A DNA stretch of 64,000 bases, from contig WPDH01000039.1 of the NCBI GenBank assembly GCA_019137255.1, positions 1 to 64,000 on the forward strand, in the 5' to 3' direction. Shown here one piece after another: positions 11,237 to 24,887 of this stretch. The notes beneath the pieces are model-generated. The model searched no databases, was not told the origin of the DNA, and worked only from the letters and a program-made list of their open reading frames with translations. This DNA comes from Corinectria fuckeliana. Lineage: Eukaryota; Ascomycota; Sordariomycetes; Hypocreales; Nectriaceae. Every line of letters starts with the position of its first letter. Position 1 is the stretch's first letter. Made by a program: the position numbers and the translations under genes.

Positions 11237-13289
11237 ATGTCGGCCCCCGTTCCTTCAATGCCTCCGCCTCCGGGCCTGCCCACGGCTATTCCTGTCGACT
11301 CGTCATCTGGCCTCTGGGACCGCTTAACTGGCTGGGTTTCCGAGAACAAGGCCGTGGCCTACACCATTGCCGGTGTTGCTGTTGTTGTCACGGGTGCTGG
11401 TGTTGTCTACTATCTTAATGATTCCGTACGTTCTCTGCGTTGCCATTGCTTGTTGTTTTCCCCGCCGTCCGCCGCTGGCGGTTTTAACTTGTGCATCGAA
11501 CCATTCCCTGTCGTCTTGAACTCGGACTAACCCATCTCGGCCCCATTCAGTCCAAGTCCGATTCAACTCCCAAGCTGAGCAAGAAGGAGAGGAGAAAGCG
11601 AAAAGAGGACCGCAAGGGCACCGATTCTAAGGAAGCTGCTACCGGCCCCTCGCAGCCCCAATCCGCCTCGGTCCAGAGCGAGTCCGAGCTGCCTGAGGTT
11701 GACGAGCAATCCGTCACCGCCCTGAGCCAGCCGCAGCGCGAAGAATATGCTGCCAAACTGAAGCAGGCCGGCAACAGGGCCTACGGAGACAAGTCTTACA
11801 ACCGTGCCATTGAGCTGTATTCCAAGGCCATCCTTTGCAAGCCCGACCCCGTCTTCTACTCCAACCGGGCAGCCTGCCACAGCGCCATGAGCGAATGGGA
11901 TGAAGTTATCGAGGACACGACTGCCGCCATTAACATGGACCCCGAATACGTCAAGGCCATCAACCGCCGCGCTACCGCCTACGAGCACCAAAAGAAGTAC
12001 TCGGAGGCTCTTCTCGACTTCACCGCCTCTTGCATCATCGATAACTTCAAGAGCGAGTCAACCGCCCAGGCCGTTGAGCGACTTCTCAAAACGTTTGCCG
12101 AGCAGAAGGCCAAGGAGATGATGACCAACCGACCACCAAAGCTGCCCAGCCCCATCTTTGTTGGCAACTACCTCCAAAGCTTCAGGCCCAAGGACCGACC
12201 GGCTGGCCTGGAGGACGACGAGGAGCTGTCTTCTGATACTGGGAAGGGTCAGATGCAGATTGGTCTCCAGGCTCTAGAGAAGAAGACTGGAGACGGCTAC
12301 GAGGAGGCGCGACAGGCTTTCGAGCAGGCCCTGCAGTTGGGCGACCTGGACGAGTACGAGGCTCTGGCTTATAACATGAGGGGTACTTTCCGTACCTTGC
12401 TGGGCAACCACGCCGACGCGACCCAGGACTTTGATAAGAGTATTGAACTCGACCCCTCCATGACCCAAAGTTACATCAAGCGTGCCAGCATCAGCCTTGA
12501 GCTCGGCGAGCCTGAGAAGGCGGAGGAAGAGTTCGCCAAGGCTCTGGAGCAGGACAACAACGATCCCGATGTGTACTACCACCGCGCTCAGGCCCACTTC
12601 ATCAAGGGCGACCTAGCCGACGCCCAGAAGGACTACCAGAAGTCGATTGACCTAGATAAGGACTTTATCTTCTCCCACATCCAGCTCGGTGTGACCCAGT
12701 ACAAGATGGGCTCAATCGCCTCGTCTATGGCCACCTTCCGACGATGCATCAAGAACTTCCCCCAAGTCCCTGATGTCTATAACTACTACGGTGAGCTGCT
12801 GCTCGACCAGGGCAACTTCTCCGAGGCCATTGAGAAGTTCGACACCGCTATGGAGATGGAGAAGCAGACCAAGCCCATGTCAATGAACGTTCTGCCCCTG
12901 ATTAACAAGGCACTTGCCCTGTTCCAATGGAAGCAGGACTTTAAGGAGGCGGAGAAGCTCTGCCAGAAGGCTCTGATTAGTGAGCACCCCAAAAGATGGA
13001 AGTCCCCAACCATGTCCGATGCTAACAGTTACCTGCAGTTGATCCCGAGTGTGACATTGCCGTCGCTACTATGGCTCAGCTCCTCCTTCAGCAGAACAAC
13101 GTCCCCGCGGCGCTCAAGTACTTTGAGCGTGCCGCGGAGCTCGCTCGCACCGAAGGAGAGATTGTCAACGCCCTATCTTACGCCGAGGCGACGCGGACAC
13201 AAGTCCAGGTTACAGAGAAGTACCCCAAGCTCGCTGCCAAGCTAGCTGGTGGTGCCGGAGGTCCCGGCGGCCTACGTATGGGCCCTTGA
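11237..13289 (+). CDS. TOM70: Mitochondrial import receptor TOM70
   Basis: Exons 11237-11425, 11551-12979 and 13039-13289 encode about 622 residues. The N-terminus is a short intermembrane-space segment rich in Pro, followed by one membrane anchor at about residues 39-60 ([20 protein letters not shown]) and a charged linker ([13 protein letters not shown]). Eleven or so TPR motifs follow, beginning with [20 protein letters not shown], whose clamp binds Hsp70/Hsp90 carrying precursors. The central segment [20 protein letters not shown] is a signature of fungal Tom70. The protein sits in the mitochondrial outer membrane and receives carrier and other internal-signal precursors. The last intron (GTGAGC...CTGCAG, phase 1) restores [20 protein letters not shown]. 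Without it the frame would run into unrelated sequence. Start chosen at [10 protein letters not shown], the first ATG before the anchor. Confidence 0.96.
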
Positions 13290-14499
13290 AGTATCTAAGA
13301 AATAAAGGCGGCGGCGAGATAGTGAATGACGAACAAGGCTGGGCATGTATAGTGTACGAATTTGGAGAAAGGAGGTGTCGGTCGGATCTTGGATGGGTTG
13401 CGAATTACGGCTCGCCGCCACCCGCCTGCGAGCTCATCCGGCGAGGGCCTTGTCTCACAGGGAAGTGAGGCCTAACGCTTTGGAGTCGGGACGTTGTAAT
13501 GCACAATCGAAACCCTGCTGTACGTGTATATAATAGTACTTCCCTCACCTTTGGTTCCAGCATACCACCGACATTTATGAGCTTGACGCGGCGCTCACTG
13601 GAACAGTTGGAAAAATGTTGGCTTGGGGGGGATAAAACCCGAACATTTTCCAAACGTATGGTGGTTTGTGTATCGAATCGACGACGAATATGAATACGGC
13701 CATGTCGGTCTTTCCTAACTATGAAGCACCTGTTTCCCACCACTTCCCCATTAGGGGACATCATTCCTAGTAGGTTCAACTTTCCAAATGACTTTCATCT
13801 ATGTAAAACAGCCTTGGATGTTGAGAGAGATTGAGTTAGGCGTTAGGACCAAGGTAACTAAGGGATATGCTAAACCAAGGGCCGCGCGGATTGATGCAAG
13901 TTCCCTGCTCTATTATGTCTTCTTAGTGCTCATGGCAAGCTGTCCATCATGGGGATGGCACCGCCGATATTCAAGTTTTCATGTGTGCTTCTGCTCAGTC
14001 GTCGGTCCTCTTCTCATCGAAACCCCGGCTCGTGGGGACTATTATTTCCTACTTCGTGGGAGTTTCCTCTCCAAGCCATCCAAACCGTTCTGGATCATCA
14101 ATAGATATAACAACTCTAGAACCCACTGCATCCCCCATGCCACCCAAGCAGAACAAGTATTTCTACAGAAGAAGCGAAAAGGATGTTGGGAAAAAAAAAG
14201 CACAAAAACTACCGATGCCAAAAAGAAAAAGCCCTCGTAACCCTTTTTCGTGAAATCCCATGTTCCTCGTCCGTCGCCTCCAAACAGTGAGCTCCTCCCA
14301 GCGTTCCGACGCTTCGGGGCAAAGAAGAAATTAAGTAGTAGAGTCGTATACGGGTAGTTGGACGTATACGCTAGTCCGGGTCATAGACCAAGACGCAAGG
14401 AGGGAGAAACATCAACAAGAATCTATTAGACGGAGACGGAAAATAGGCAGCGCCACTTCATGACGGCGACGGCAATGGTGGCGACGACGGCTGGGCCTC
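13290..14499. other. Convergent 3' region between TOM70 and the syntaxin gene
   Basis: About 1.2 kb with no recognised gene. An open frame of 150 codons at 13788-14240 lacks family resemblance. A purine-rich, A-run-containing stretch lies near 14160-14240. Both 3' UTRs probably lie here. Confidence 0.45.
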
Positions 14500-15520
14500 C
14501 TATTTCTTTGTCAGGGCAACACCAAGGCCGACGCCGAGAGCGATGGCGAGAACGATGAGCAGGACCACGAGAGCGCACCACCACTTGAGCTTGCGGCGGC
14601 GGCGGGCGTGCTCATTGGCGACCTTGACTTCTTCGTTGCCCTTTTCGATGTTCTCGACGGTGTTGACGGCGTTGTTCTCGGCGGCGACGATGACGGGCTC
14701 GTGCTGCTCGACGGCCGTGGCGAGCTCCTGGTAGAGGACGGCGAGCTCAGAGAGAGTCTGCTCGATGCGCTGCAGCTCGCTGTGGCGGGCGCGCACGTTG
14801 CCGAGGACAGAGCTGGCGTGGCCGGTGCGGTTCGTCCGGAGCTGTTTGGAGGTTCACGTCAGCTTCTGCATCTTTTCTCTCATGGTCATTGGAAGCGCGT
14901 CAAAAACTTACAGCGGTCTCGAAAACACCCTCGTTCCCCCAATCGGCCTCGGAAGCCTGCTGGACCTCGTCCTCCGACGCATCCGGGTTCACGATGCGGT
15001 ACTGGCGGGCGATCTGGTCGCGGTAGCGCTGCCTGTAGTCCCGCTCGATGCTCTGGTACTTGTCGAGCTCGGACTTGAAGAAGGTCTTTAGGGACTGGAG
15101 CTGGGTGCTCTTGGTGTTGCGGGAGGAGTCGGTGGTCTTGGCGAGGTCGCGCTCGAGGCTCTTGATGCCGTCTTTGATGGCCGTGTTGCGGATCTGGGTC
15201 TGGGCGACGTACTGCTCCAGCTGCTCCTTGGCGACGCCGTCGGTGCTGCCCAGAGTGCGCTGATGCAGCTGGCCGATGTAGTCGATGTCATTGGTGAGGG
15301 CCTTGATGTCGTTGCGAAGGTTCTGGACGCGGTTAAGGAAGTCGTTCTGCGAGAGGGCGGCTGAGGACGCGGGCTGCTGCTGCTGCTGGTTGTAGTCTTG
15401 CATCTCGTATTGATTGTGGCCCTGCTGAGAATCCTGGGCGTACGGGTTGGCCTGGCCGTAGCCGGCCTCCTGAGGAGGGCCTTCCTGGTACGGGTTCTGA
15501 TTGTACTGGCCGTAAGACAT
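14500..15520 (-). CDS. Plasma-membrane syntaxin (Sso1/2-type t-SNARE)
   Basis: Exons 15520-14912 and 14841-14500 encode about 316 residues. After a Gln/Tyr/Pro-rich head (MSYGQYNQNPYQEGPPQ) come the helices of the Habc domain, starting NDFLNRVQNLRNDIKALTND. The single intron lies between Habc and the SNARE motif. The second exon contains ARHSELQRIEQTLSELAVLY, the presumptive zero-layer glutamine in VEQHEPVIV, a basic juxtamembrane stretch (ARRRRKLKWW) and a C-terminal membrane anchor ending LGVGLGVALTKK. This is the Qa-SNARE organisation used for fusion of secretory vesicles with the plasma membrane, partnering Sec9 and Snc. The upstream 50 codons of the open frame are 5' UTR, because the family begins at this ATG. 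Confidence 0.93.
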
Positions 15521-16490
15521 GGTGGACGGCGATGCTGGCGGGACGGCTAGCAATGGGTTGTGGCAGTCCGGGTGGGATGGGATGATGCAAAAGAGGACGA
15601 GGACGGGGGGAGGAAGCGAAGCGCAAAGGAGCTGGAGCCGGGCTGTGCCAACCTGGACGCTAGACCACAATAGCGCGGGCCCTCTAAAATGTCGGTGGTT
15701 GGCGGGGATTGGGGGGATGATGGGAGGATTTCCTGGCGTAAGATTGCCTGGGGCCGGGGTGGTTTTACGTCACTGCAGCGGACCGAGTTGAGGTGAGCGC
15801 TGGAGAGGCTTTGACAGGCCCAGTCACAGGCGTCTTAGCTGCTGTAGACGTCGGTGTCAGTGGCGCGCCCGGGGTGGCGGAGGGGCCAATCAAAGTTGAA
15901 ACCGTCTGTGCGCAGCTCTGGAAGCGACGGGATTGGGAGGGATGGGAAAATCAAAATAAAACAGAGACCCAGTTGATGTGCGATTGTGACAGCCGAGAGG
16001 GATGGCTTGGCAAGGCTGAGACAGTGTCTAGAGAATTATCCAGAAGGGTAATGATTAGGTAGGTAGATAGGTAGAGAGAGCAGCGCGCGAGTGGAAGATG
16101 TGGTTGGAGTTGGGAAGGAGAACAGAGGAACAACGGCCGATGTATGTACCTATCTATGTATGGGCTTATGGACCATCTCACAAGGCTGCTGCTGCATCAT
16201 CCCCCAAGCCAAGCTTTCCGGGCACTCATCACTCAGTGGAACGTTCGGCTGCCTCGGCCTCGGGTTCGTGTTTAGCCCCAAGCTCTCCGCTCTGAGCCAG
16301 TCAAGTGCAGCGCGCTGCAGCATTTCGGCCGCAGCGCAGATACATATAGACTAGCAAGTGGACAAGACGCAAGTGGCGGAGGACTAATTAGGGGCCCTCA
16401 CTCCAAAAATAAGCACTGTCCAATACCCGTTCGGTCGTCAGGCGTTGAGGCTGGTGAGGCGCGGACGCGAAGAGCGCCGCGGTCGGGAGC
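15521..16490. other. Region between the syntaxin gene and the retrotransposon
   Basis: About 970 bp of ordinary GC content that should include the syntaxin promoter. A TAGG tetranucleotide tract lies at about 16056-16073. The final bases before the terminal repeat (GAGC, 16487-16490) form the left copy of the target-site duplication. No gene was recognised. Confidence 0.5.
16487..16490. repeat. Target-site duplication, left copy (GAGC)
   Basis: GAGC directly abuts the left LTR and is repeated at 25024-25027 directly after the right LTR. A 5-bp reading (GAGCT/GAGCC, one C-to-T change) is also possible if the LTR starts one base further in. Confidence 0.6.
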
Positions 16491-16626
16491 TAAAACTAGT
16501 GTGTTGGCATAGGTGGTTATATTTGCTATATCCCTCTACCTGCTACAGACCCCTGTGTCCTCTAACACAATATGTCTATTAGCGCCTACTAGCTTAGTAA
16601 TATACTTAGCTAAATTACCTCTTATA
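16491..16626 (-). repeat. Left LTR (3' LTR in element orientation)
   Basis: This 136-bp repeat aligns without gaps to 24888-25023. Its outer part (to about 16553) keeps C and G at positions where the right copy has T and A. From 16564 inward this copy carries the T/A states instead. In element orientation the repeat starts TG (here mutated to TA) and ends TTTTA, where the usual CA end may have been changed to TA. Confidence 0.88.
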
Positions 16627-17449
16627 GACTACCTAGATATATAATAGTAATAACCTTATTAAGACACCTCTTATTATTAATAATACACAAATCTAGACCT
16701 AGATAATATATTATTTTATACCCTCTATTTAGGTAATAGTTTTCTTTTATATCTATTTATCTTAATTATCTTTTATAATAGTTATATATTTATTCTTATT
16801 ATTAAGTTTTATTATATTCTAGTTATTAAGTTAAGATAGTCTTAATTATTTCTTCTGTTATATATATAGCTTTAGGTTATTAATATATATTTTTTATTTT
16901 AGTCCTCTTTAAATACTAGTTATAATATATATTACTAGGGATTCCTATTAGATAACTACTAATAGATTCCCTTAAGACTTATAGAATTTCCCTTTTAGCT
17001 TCTTAGGCTTATCTTACTTCTCTTAGACTTATATATCTACTTATAATAATTATATCTTACCTAGTTCTAGTTTTATTTTAGTATAGTAGATAGCTATCTC
17101 TCTTACTAAGTGTTCTTATTATTTATCTAGATAATCTTAACACTCTAGGTTTACTACTTAGTATTAAGTAATATTATTCTCTAGTCTTATTATAATATTA
17201 GACTTAATTTTATTATTACTATTATTAATTTTTATAATATTTATATATTTAGAGAATAATTTAAATCTAAATATAGCTATTATTAGGGTAGTTTTTAATA
17301 AGTTTACTTATTATATATTTAGATTTATAAGGATTTATAAAAGTATCTAGTCTTAATTCTCTAAGTTCTTTTTATCTTATTTAACTACCTATTTTATAAG
17401 ATCTTACTTTACTAATTAAATATATCTTTCTGCTAAACTAGTAAATTAT

Positions 17450-17950
17450 AAATATAATATAAGACTATAAAGTAGTTAAGTATTATATTTCTTAGTAGTT
17501 ACTATAAAATATAAGTTCTTAAAGTAACTTTTATTATTAAAGTAGATTTTTAGTAGCTAACTAAAAGTTATATCTTATCTAGTTTTCTAAATATAAAAAA
17601 CTTCTTCTCTTACTATATTTTTATAAGAGGCACTCTCTATCTACTATATTAAGTAGTTTACTACTAGAAGTATATAAGCATATTTAGTATATATTCTTAA
17701 AGTAATTAGTTTTAAGTAATCTATTACTACTATTTCTTAAGGTTATTATATCTTAATTCTTTAGGTTAAGAATTTTAAGAGGTAAAATACTATTTATTAA
17801 CAGACTAGATATAACTAGAAGTATTTCTTAATATCTCTTAAGTATATTAGCTAGTATTTTTCTCCTCTTAGAGACTTTAGATTAATAGCACTTATAAAAT
17901 ATTTATATATATTATAATAGTTTTATAAAGTTTTAAGAATCTCCACCTTA
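17450..17950 (-). pseudogene. Retrotransposon integrase remnant
   Basis: The minus strand keeps the zinc-binding region end (YLRDIKKYF, then LYLVC and two stops in place of the usual QQ) at about 17780-17850. The start of the catalytic core (YILLVVNYL, where the second-strand change D-to-N has replaced the catalytic aspartate) is at about 17645-17675. Stops interrupt the frame repeatedly. Boundaries are approximate. Confidence 0.8.
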
Positions 17951-18259
17951 GTAATATATTTTGCTATACTCTTATTATTTTTAATATAAAGTAATATCCT
18001 ATCTTAGATTTAGTATCTTAGAGTATATCTTAAGATTAATCTTCTCTAAGTTTTATCTAGTATATTATATCTATATATTAAATACTTTATAATCTTTTTA
18101 TACTATTTAGAGTTTAGCTAGATAAATATTATTCTCTTTAGGTTCTCTTATTATACTAAGCTAAAAGGTTTTTCTTTAGGAAGAATTAAGTTTATAAGTA
18201 GTATCTATTTTATTATTTTCTCTAACTTAACTAACACTTTAAAAGCTATTTATTATTTA

Positions 18260-18470
18260 ATATAGGTAATATTATCTCTTAAGTATTCTAGTAGTCTTAA
18301 TATTTTGTTAGTAATCTTAATAATTTTTATAGTGTTTAATTAATATATAAATTTTAGGTTATACTCTCTAAGAAGATTAATCTACTAGCTAACCTTTTTA
18401 TAGACTTCTCTTATATTTACTATTAAGTTAATAATATTTTTATAGTTAGTATAAATCTTAATTAGATATA
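18260..18470 (-). pseudogene. Retrotransposon RNase H remnant
   Basis: In one minus-strand frame the conserved end of a Ty3/gypsy RNase H is still legible: YTNYKN (from the T-D-H-K-N box), REVYKKVS followed by two stop codons where tryptophan or glutamine/arginine codons are expected, INLLREYNLKFIY, then TNKI where ADALS-type residues normally stand. The damage is of G-to-A and C-to-T type. It lies downstream of the YINN box and upstream of the integrase remnant. Confidence 0.8.
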
Positions 18471-18899
18471 ATATATAGCTAATAAGCTATAAGTACTCTT
18501 TTAATCCTCTTATAATAGCTAGTATCTTCTTCTCTAGTATAAAGTATTATTTCTTAGTATTATTAAATTATCTAAATATCTATATAATAATTTTCACTTT
18601 CCTAAAGTTTCTATTAGTAATAGTTTCTCCTGTTAGTATATTATCTAGTTATATTAAGATACTTTTTAATTTTACTACTAATATATTTATAGTAATATAA
18701 AATTATACTCTTAACTAGGCCCTAATAGTAGTATTCTTCTAAATACTTAAATAAATCTATTAGAGTACTACTATAGTATTCTTATCTTAGACTAGAGTAT
18801 TATAATAAACCTTCTTTTTCTTTATAAATAGTTTTCTAGTTTATATTAAAATTTATCTCTCTTTCTAAAAGGCTTATTTTATAACTTATACTAAGTTAT

Positions 18900-19800
18900 A
18901 TTATCCTAAAATAAACTTTCTTATAAAGAGTGTTAAATATAAAACAGTTTAAATATCTTCTTATATTCTTAGAGGATTCTTAAGAAACTTGCCTACTAGT
19001 CTAGTAAACTTATCTTAATATTTTATAGTAGGTTTAATATATCTTATATCTAGAGTAAAGCTAACTAAGTCTACTATTAATATAAATAATTTTATTTTTA
19101 TTCTTAATAGTCTAATTAGCACTTATATAACTCTAAGGAAATAATACTTCTATAAGAACTTAAAATATTTCTTAAAGGTTTCTAAGGCTATATTATAGTT
19201 ATTAATATAAATAAAAAATACTATCTTAAGTTTCTTAAGGTATCTTAATACTAATAGCACTTTAGTATTATCTTCTAAGAATAAGTATTTAAAAACTAAG
19301 TTACTAAACCTTATATATATTTATAAGAAACTCTTAAGTTCTTATACTATATTATTATAAGCTTATATTCTATTTAGTACTAAAAAAGCTATCTTATATC
19401 TATCTAAAGGGAAAATACTAACTCTTTAGAATCTATTTAAGATATTAGTTTATAAGAAAATAGTTAGTCTCTTATAGTAAATAGAATCTAAGTTAGCTTT
19501 AAAATTATAATATAGATATTCTAACTTTAATATAAAATTATTTATATTCTAGTAATTATAAACCACTCTATAAGTTTTAGTACCTAAAGTAAGGCTAGGT
19601 TTTAGTAGAAATAATATTTTAGCTACCTATTCTAATACTATCTTTATAATAAATCTAGCTTTTTCTATTCTTAAAAAGATATTTATAGTAAATTCTTATT
19701 AGGCTTAGCTATATCTTATTTATTATTATTTTATAAGCTTTACCCTCTTAATTAATAAAATATAATATTATATTAGGTTTATTATTTAGATATTCTTTAG
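18900..19800 (-). pseudogene. Retrotransposon reverse transcriptase remnant
   Basis: The recognisable core is VFFIYINNYNIALETFKKY on the minus strand, with YINN at 19198-19209 where active enzymes have YIDD or YVDD, followed by a typical helix. Both aspartates are changed to asparagine by G-to-A transitions. Outer limits are estimates from usual domain size. Confidence 0.72.
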
Positions 19801-22800
19801 TTATACTATAAAGTAGTTATAATAAGTATAATAAAACTATATAACTAGAAATTACTATTTGTTTATTATAGCTATATTACTTAATATAATTTTACTATTA
19901 TAAAACTATAAAATGATTTTTTCTAGCTATACTTTACTAAGTTAGCAAAATTAGTATAAAAAGCAGACTTATAAGAGGTACCTCTTATAATCTTAGATTC
20001 TTATATAAATTTACTAATTTATAATTTTAGTAGTATCTAATAGTTAGTAGTCTGCTTTTAGGCTACTACTAAGTTACTTATCTTTTAGCCTAAGAAATAT
20101 TTAAAAAAAGTTATACTTACCTTCTATTTATACTTTCTTAAAGTCTTTTTTAATTATATTAGTTTTATTAGCATCTAAGTTTATAGTTAAGTTACTTTCT
20201 AATATCTAGTATTCTAAATATAAGATATTTAAGTAGGTATACCCTAATAAATACCTTTTAGGAGAGTATCTAAGTTTTTTAGCACTTAGATTCTAGATAG
20301 TATCTAATTCTCCTATTAGATTTACCCTCTTACTTAGTTTTAAATATTTAGTATTTTATTATAAGGCTTAGTTTTTACTCTTTTCTAATCTTTTACTAAG
20401 TTATTTTTTATACTAATCTTATTTTAGTATTTATATCCCACTAAGAGCTAAATAATTATAAGATACTAGCACTCTTATTTCACCTTATTATCCTAATTAT
20501 AATAATTTACTATTATATTTCTTTTATACTCTTATTTTATCTTATTATCTTAATTATAATAATTTGTTATTATATTTCTTCTCTTATCTTTCTCTCTCTT
20601 ATAGTATACCCTTAGGGCTAATATCTATAAGTACTAGTTTTTTAGAGTCTTAAAAATATTAGGGTATGTTTTTCTAACCTTAGTATATATCTGCTATTTT
20701 AGTTAATTAAGAATCTTTTTAACTTTTTTAAGTATAAGCTAGTTATTATTAATAAATATAATATTTTTATTATTATACCCTCTAGTAGTTACTTTTAGGT
20801 GTATTCTTAGTTTATCCTCTAGTTATAGTTTAAAGAGGTTAAAAGTTAGGTATATAGTAATAGTCTATATATATCTTTTTATCTCTCTAACTATTAATTT
20901 CTCTTTATAGTAATTCTCTATTATACTTATATAATATATTTATAGATATCTAATAAGTAAGTCCTAATTATTATAATCTCTTATTATATATACTTTTACT
21001 ATAGTTATAATACTACTAACTACTACTTAGAGGTAAATATACTAGTTAACTTTTTAAATTTAGTTATTTACTAAATATATAGCACTAAGTTTAAGTATCT
21101 CTAGCCTTAAGATATCTTATTTAACTATAAATCTTTTATTTACTAGATTTACTACTAAACTACTATTAAGCATAATAGTATCTAAGTGTTATCTTTTAAT
21201 ATAGCTTTTAATAAAACCTAGTATATTAGCTATTATGCCTTTCTTAGCTATAGTATTAATAAAGATAACTTACTTACTTATATATAATATACTAAGAAAT
21301 TATTCCTCTAAGGTTTCTACTATATTATTATTTTTAACTCTTATATTTATTTTATTTATTATAATATGCCTAAATAGGACTAATAAGTTTACTATAGTAT
21401 TTCTCCCCTAACTAGTTTTTACTTTTTACTTATATTATATTAATTATAATAATTATTAATAAATAGAAAGTATAATTTATAATAGTTATAATATATTTAG
21501 TATAATAAGAGTATTCTTAAGGTATTATTCTAATTTAAATATTAGGATATTAAACTTCTTAGTAGTCTAAATCTTCTCTAGTTTATAATAAGATTTCTTA
21601 TTATTTAGTAGGTTTATAATTATTATCTGCTGTTTTTTATTTACTATTATTTTCTAGAAGAAGAGTATAAAGTTTAGTAATATTTTCTTAAATTGTTTTT
21701 AGGTAATAATAGGCTAGGATTATATTAGGATAACTTTAGGTATAGAGTTTAAGTTATCTCTTATTATTAAGTTTATACTAGCTAGTTCTAATCTCTTATT
21801 TTATCTCTTATAGTTAAGTATCTCTAGAGATAGTATAATATCTCCTCTTAAGTTTTTAATTCTAGAATATTAGTATCCTTTTAGTAGAGCTAATACTTCT
21901 TATAATCTATAATTAGTAGTATTCTAGTTTCTAGTAGTATTTTTAAGCTTAGTCTAAGCTCTCTAGTTTAGATCTCTTATTAAATTATATTCTCTCTTTT
22001 TAATATAATCTTAGTTTTTACCTGCTTATATCTTAGGTTTAGTATCTTAAGGTTTTATATTATCTTATACTATTACTTTAGTATCTTATATAGTAGCTAC
22101 TTTAAACTCCTCCTAAGATATTTAGTATCCTAAGGGAAGATAAATTTATATAGTTTTCTCTTTCTAAACTATAATCTTAGCTATAAGGTTATTCTCTATC
22201 TAAATAAGAGAGTTTATTACTAGCTATTCTTACCTCTTATATCTTATCTTATACTTATATTATTACTACCTCTCTTAATTTTTAGCATATTATTATTAAT
22301 TATAGCTCTATCCTTTTAGATAGTTATATTTTATATATTCTTATTTATTATATTTAAAATATAACTCTAGTTAGAGGTTATAAATATACTCTATTAAATA
22401 ATTATTCTAAGTGTTCTAGTCTTTAAGCTAAGTATTATTATATTCTTAGTGCACTAGATTATTTCTAGTTTTAATAAAAGCTTATAATTCTACTAGTAAA
22501 GGTGAAATATATATATCTTAAAAGACTAGATATTAGCTAGACTTAATATTATAAAGTCAGGCTAATAAATAATATCTTTTATTTATCTTCTTTATAAGTT
22601 CTATTAGGGCTTCTTATTATTATATTATTATCCTCTATAAATTAAACTTACTAGTAGGAAGTATTTTCTTATTAAATTAGGCTAGTATTTTAAAGGCTAA
22701 GAATTAATAATTATAAATTATTAACTAGATATTAGTAAATATAAGATTTAGTATAGCTATAAATACCTACTATTTCTTATTAGTATATAGTTAGTTTTAA

Positions 22801-24887
22801 ACTCTCTCTTATAATCTAAGGTTTTAATTCCTATTTACTATCCTAGTGATAAAAAATATTAAGAATATTTATTTAGTAGTACTATAAAGCTTTAAGTAAA
22901 GTTACTCTTTTTATTTTAAGTAAGCTAAGAAAGATTCCCTTTTTATCTTATTAAATATATATACTTTTATAACTTTAGTGCTTTCTTAGGTGAGATTAGT
23001 ATTTCTAAACTAAGCTAAAAACTTCTTATATACTTAAGTCTATATTAAATTATCTACCTTTAGGTTTTTATACTATATAAGTGCCTAACTAACTAGTTTA
23101 AAGTGGAAAACTTCTTAGGTAACTAGTTCTTAAGATAGTTTTAAGACTCTTATAATTACTACTAAAGTATTATAAAATATAAGGTAACTAATAGGTATAC
23201 TATCTTTTAGATAGCCTAAGAATAATACTCTCTTAATTAGGAGTTATATTCTTAATATAGATATTATAATTACTTTATAGCTTAGTCCTAAACTAGTAGC
23301 TATCTAGTTTCTAAGGTAGTTCTTAGGGTTAGTATAAATATCTTATAATAGGTTAGGTAAAAAGAAGCTTATATAAACTAGTAAATATTTAAGTAAAGAA
23401 AAAGTAGTAATAAGTAAAAGTAAAACTAAGTAAAATATCTATCTAGTTTTAAGTATTAATAGAAAGAACTTAGCTAGGGTAAGAGAGTCTTTTTTTAATA
23501 AGGTAAACTTTAAGGTTTCCTAATATATTTAAAGCTTAACTAGGTAAGAGGTTATAAACTATAAGAATATAAGCAGATAAGAATAAAAAAACAAAAAGAA
23601 TAAAAAGAAAGCTAGAAATCTTTTAGTATAAGTGCTAAATAGCTTAGCAGAGAATAAAAAAGCTAGTCTAATAGAAATATTATTCTTATATTTATATTCT
23701 TAAAAGAAAGAGAAAAGGTTAAAATTCTCTCTCTTTTATAGTAAGAGGAAAAAATTTTCTTTTTACCTTTTAAGAATATAAGTAGTATCTTTCTAATAGA
23801 GTTTTTAGCTATTACTAGCTAGTAGTTAGGTATTATCTTCTAAAAATATAAATATTATTAATAACTTTAGTGCTTACCCTCTAATATACCTTTAGGTTTA
23901 ATCTAACAAACTATAGCCTATATATTTTACTAATATTACCTTTTGCTAAGTATTAGTAACTACTTATACTAGAATATAAATAAAATTAATAATATAAATT
24001 AAAATATATATAGTAGTTTAGGCAGGTTTTAACAGCTACCTATTAATAGACAGATAAATTTAATAATATTAATTTATATATATTTAATAACTAAAGCTAT
24101 TATATTCTAGAGGGGTTTAAAGTTATCTAGCTAGTATTATAAGAGAGCATATTAGTATATCTATTATAAAAATATTTAAAATACTATTTACTATAATTAT
24201 ATTAGTATATCTTAAATATATCTAAAGTAGTTTTTAAATTATTATATATAATATTAATTTTTTTAGTAACTAGTAAAACTAGTAATTTAGTATATTCTCT
24301 AATTTTTAGTATAGTTATTTAAAATCTTTAAAGTCTTATAAACTAAATTAATTTATTAGTATATCTTAATATTAGTAATAATAGTTTCTTTTAAACTTTA
24401 GGGCTTAAAAGTTTATATATTAAGATATCTTAACACTTAGTTTTAGTAGTTATACTAAATTTCTAATCTTAGTTTTATAAATATCTTAACTTTCTTATCT
24501 TAGTTTTCTTAGGTATCTTAAATTTTAGGCTTTAGTTTTTAAAAGAGTTTATCTGCTTTTAGTCTTATAGTCTTAAAGTGATTCTTAGCTTATTATTAGA
24601 TTCTTATATTATTAAAGTTCTTACTAGTATTCTTACTCTAGTCTTATAGTCCTAAAGGGTTATTTTATAAAGTTCTTAATAGTATCTCTACTCTAGTCTT
24701 ATAGTCCTAGAGGGTTATTTTATAAAGTTCTTACTAGTATTAATCTTATTCTAGTCTTATAGTCCTAAAGCTATTAGTTTCTATTAATAAGAGTATTCTC
24801 TTTAGTAGTAATATTAAGGTTTAGTAGCTATCTTTACTATAAGTTTATAATTAATAATATTAATATATAGTTCTAGTCTTATCACTA

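Noticed and set aside
10776..11327. 183-codon open frame upstream of and overlapping TOM70 exon 1
   Set aside because: It overlaps the well-supported TOM70 start in another frame and shows no family resemblance. It is GC-driven chance.
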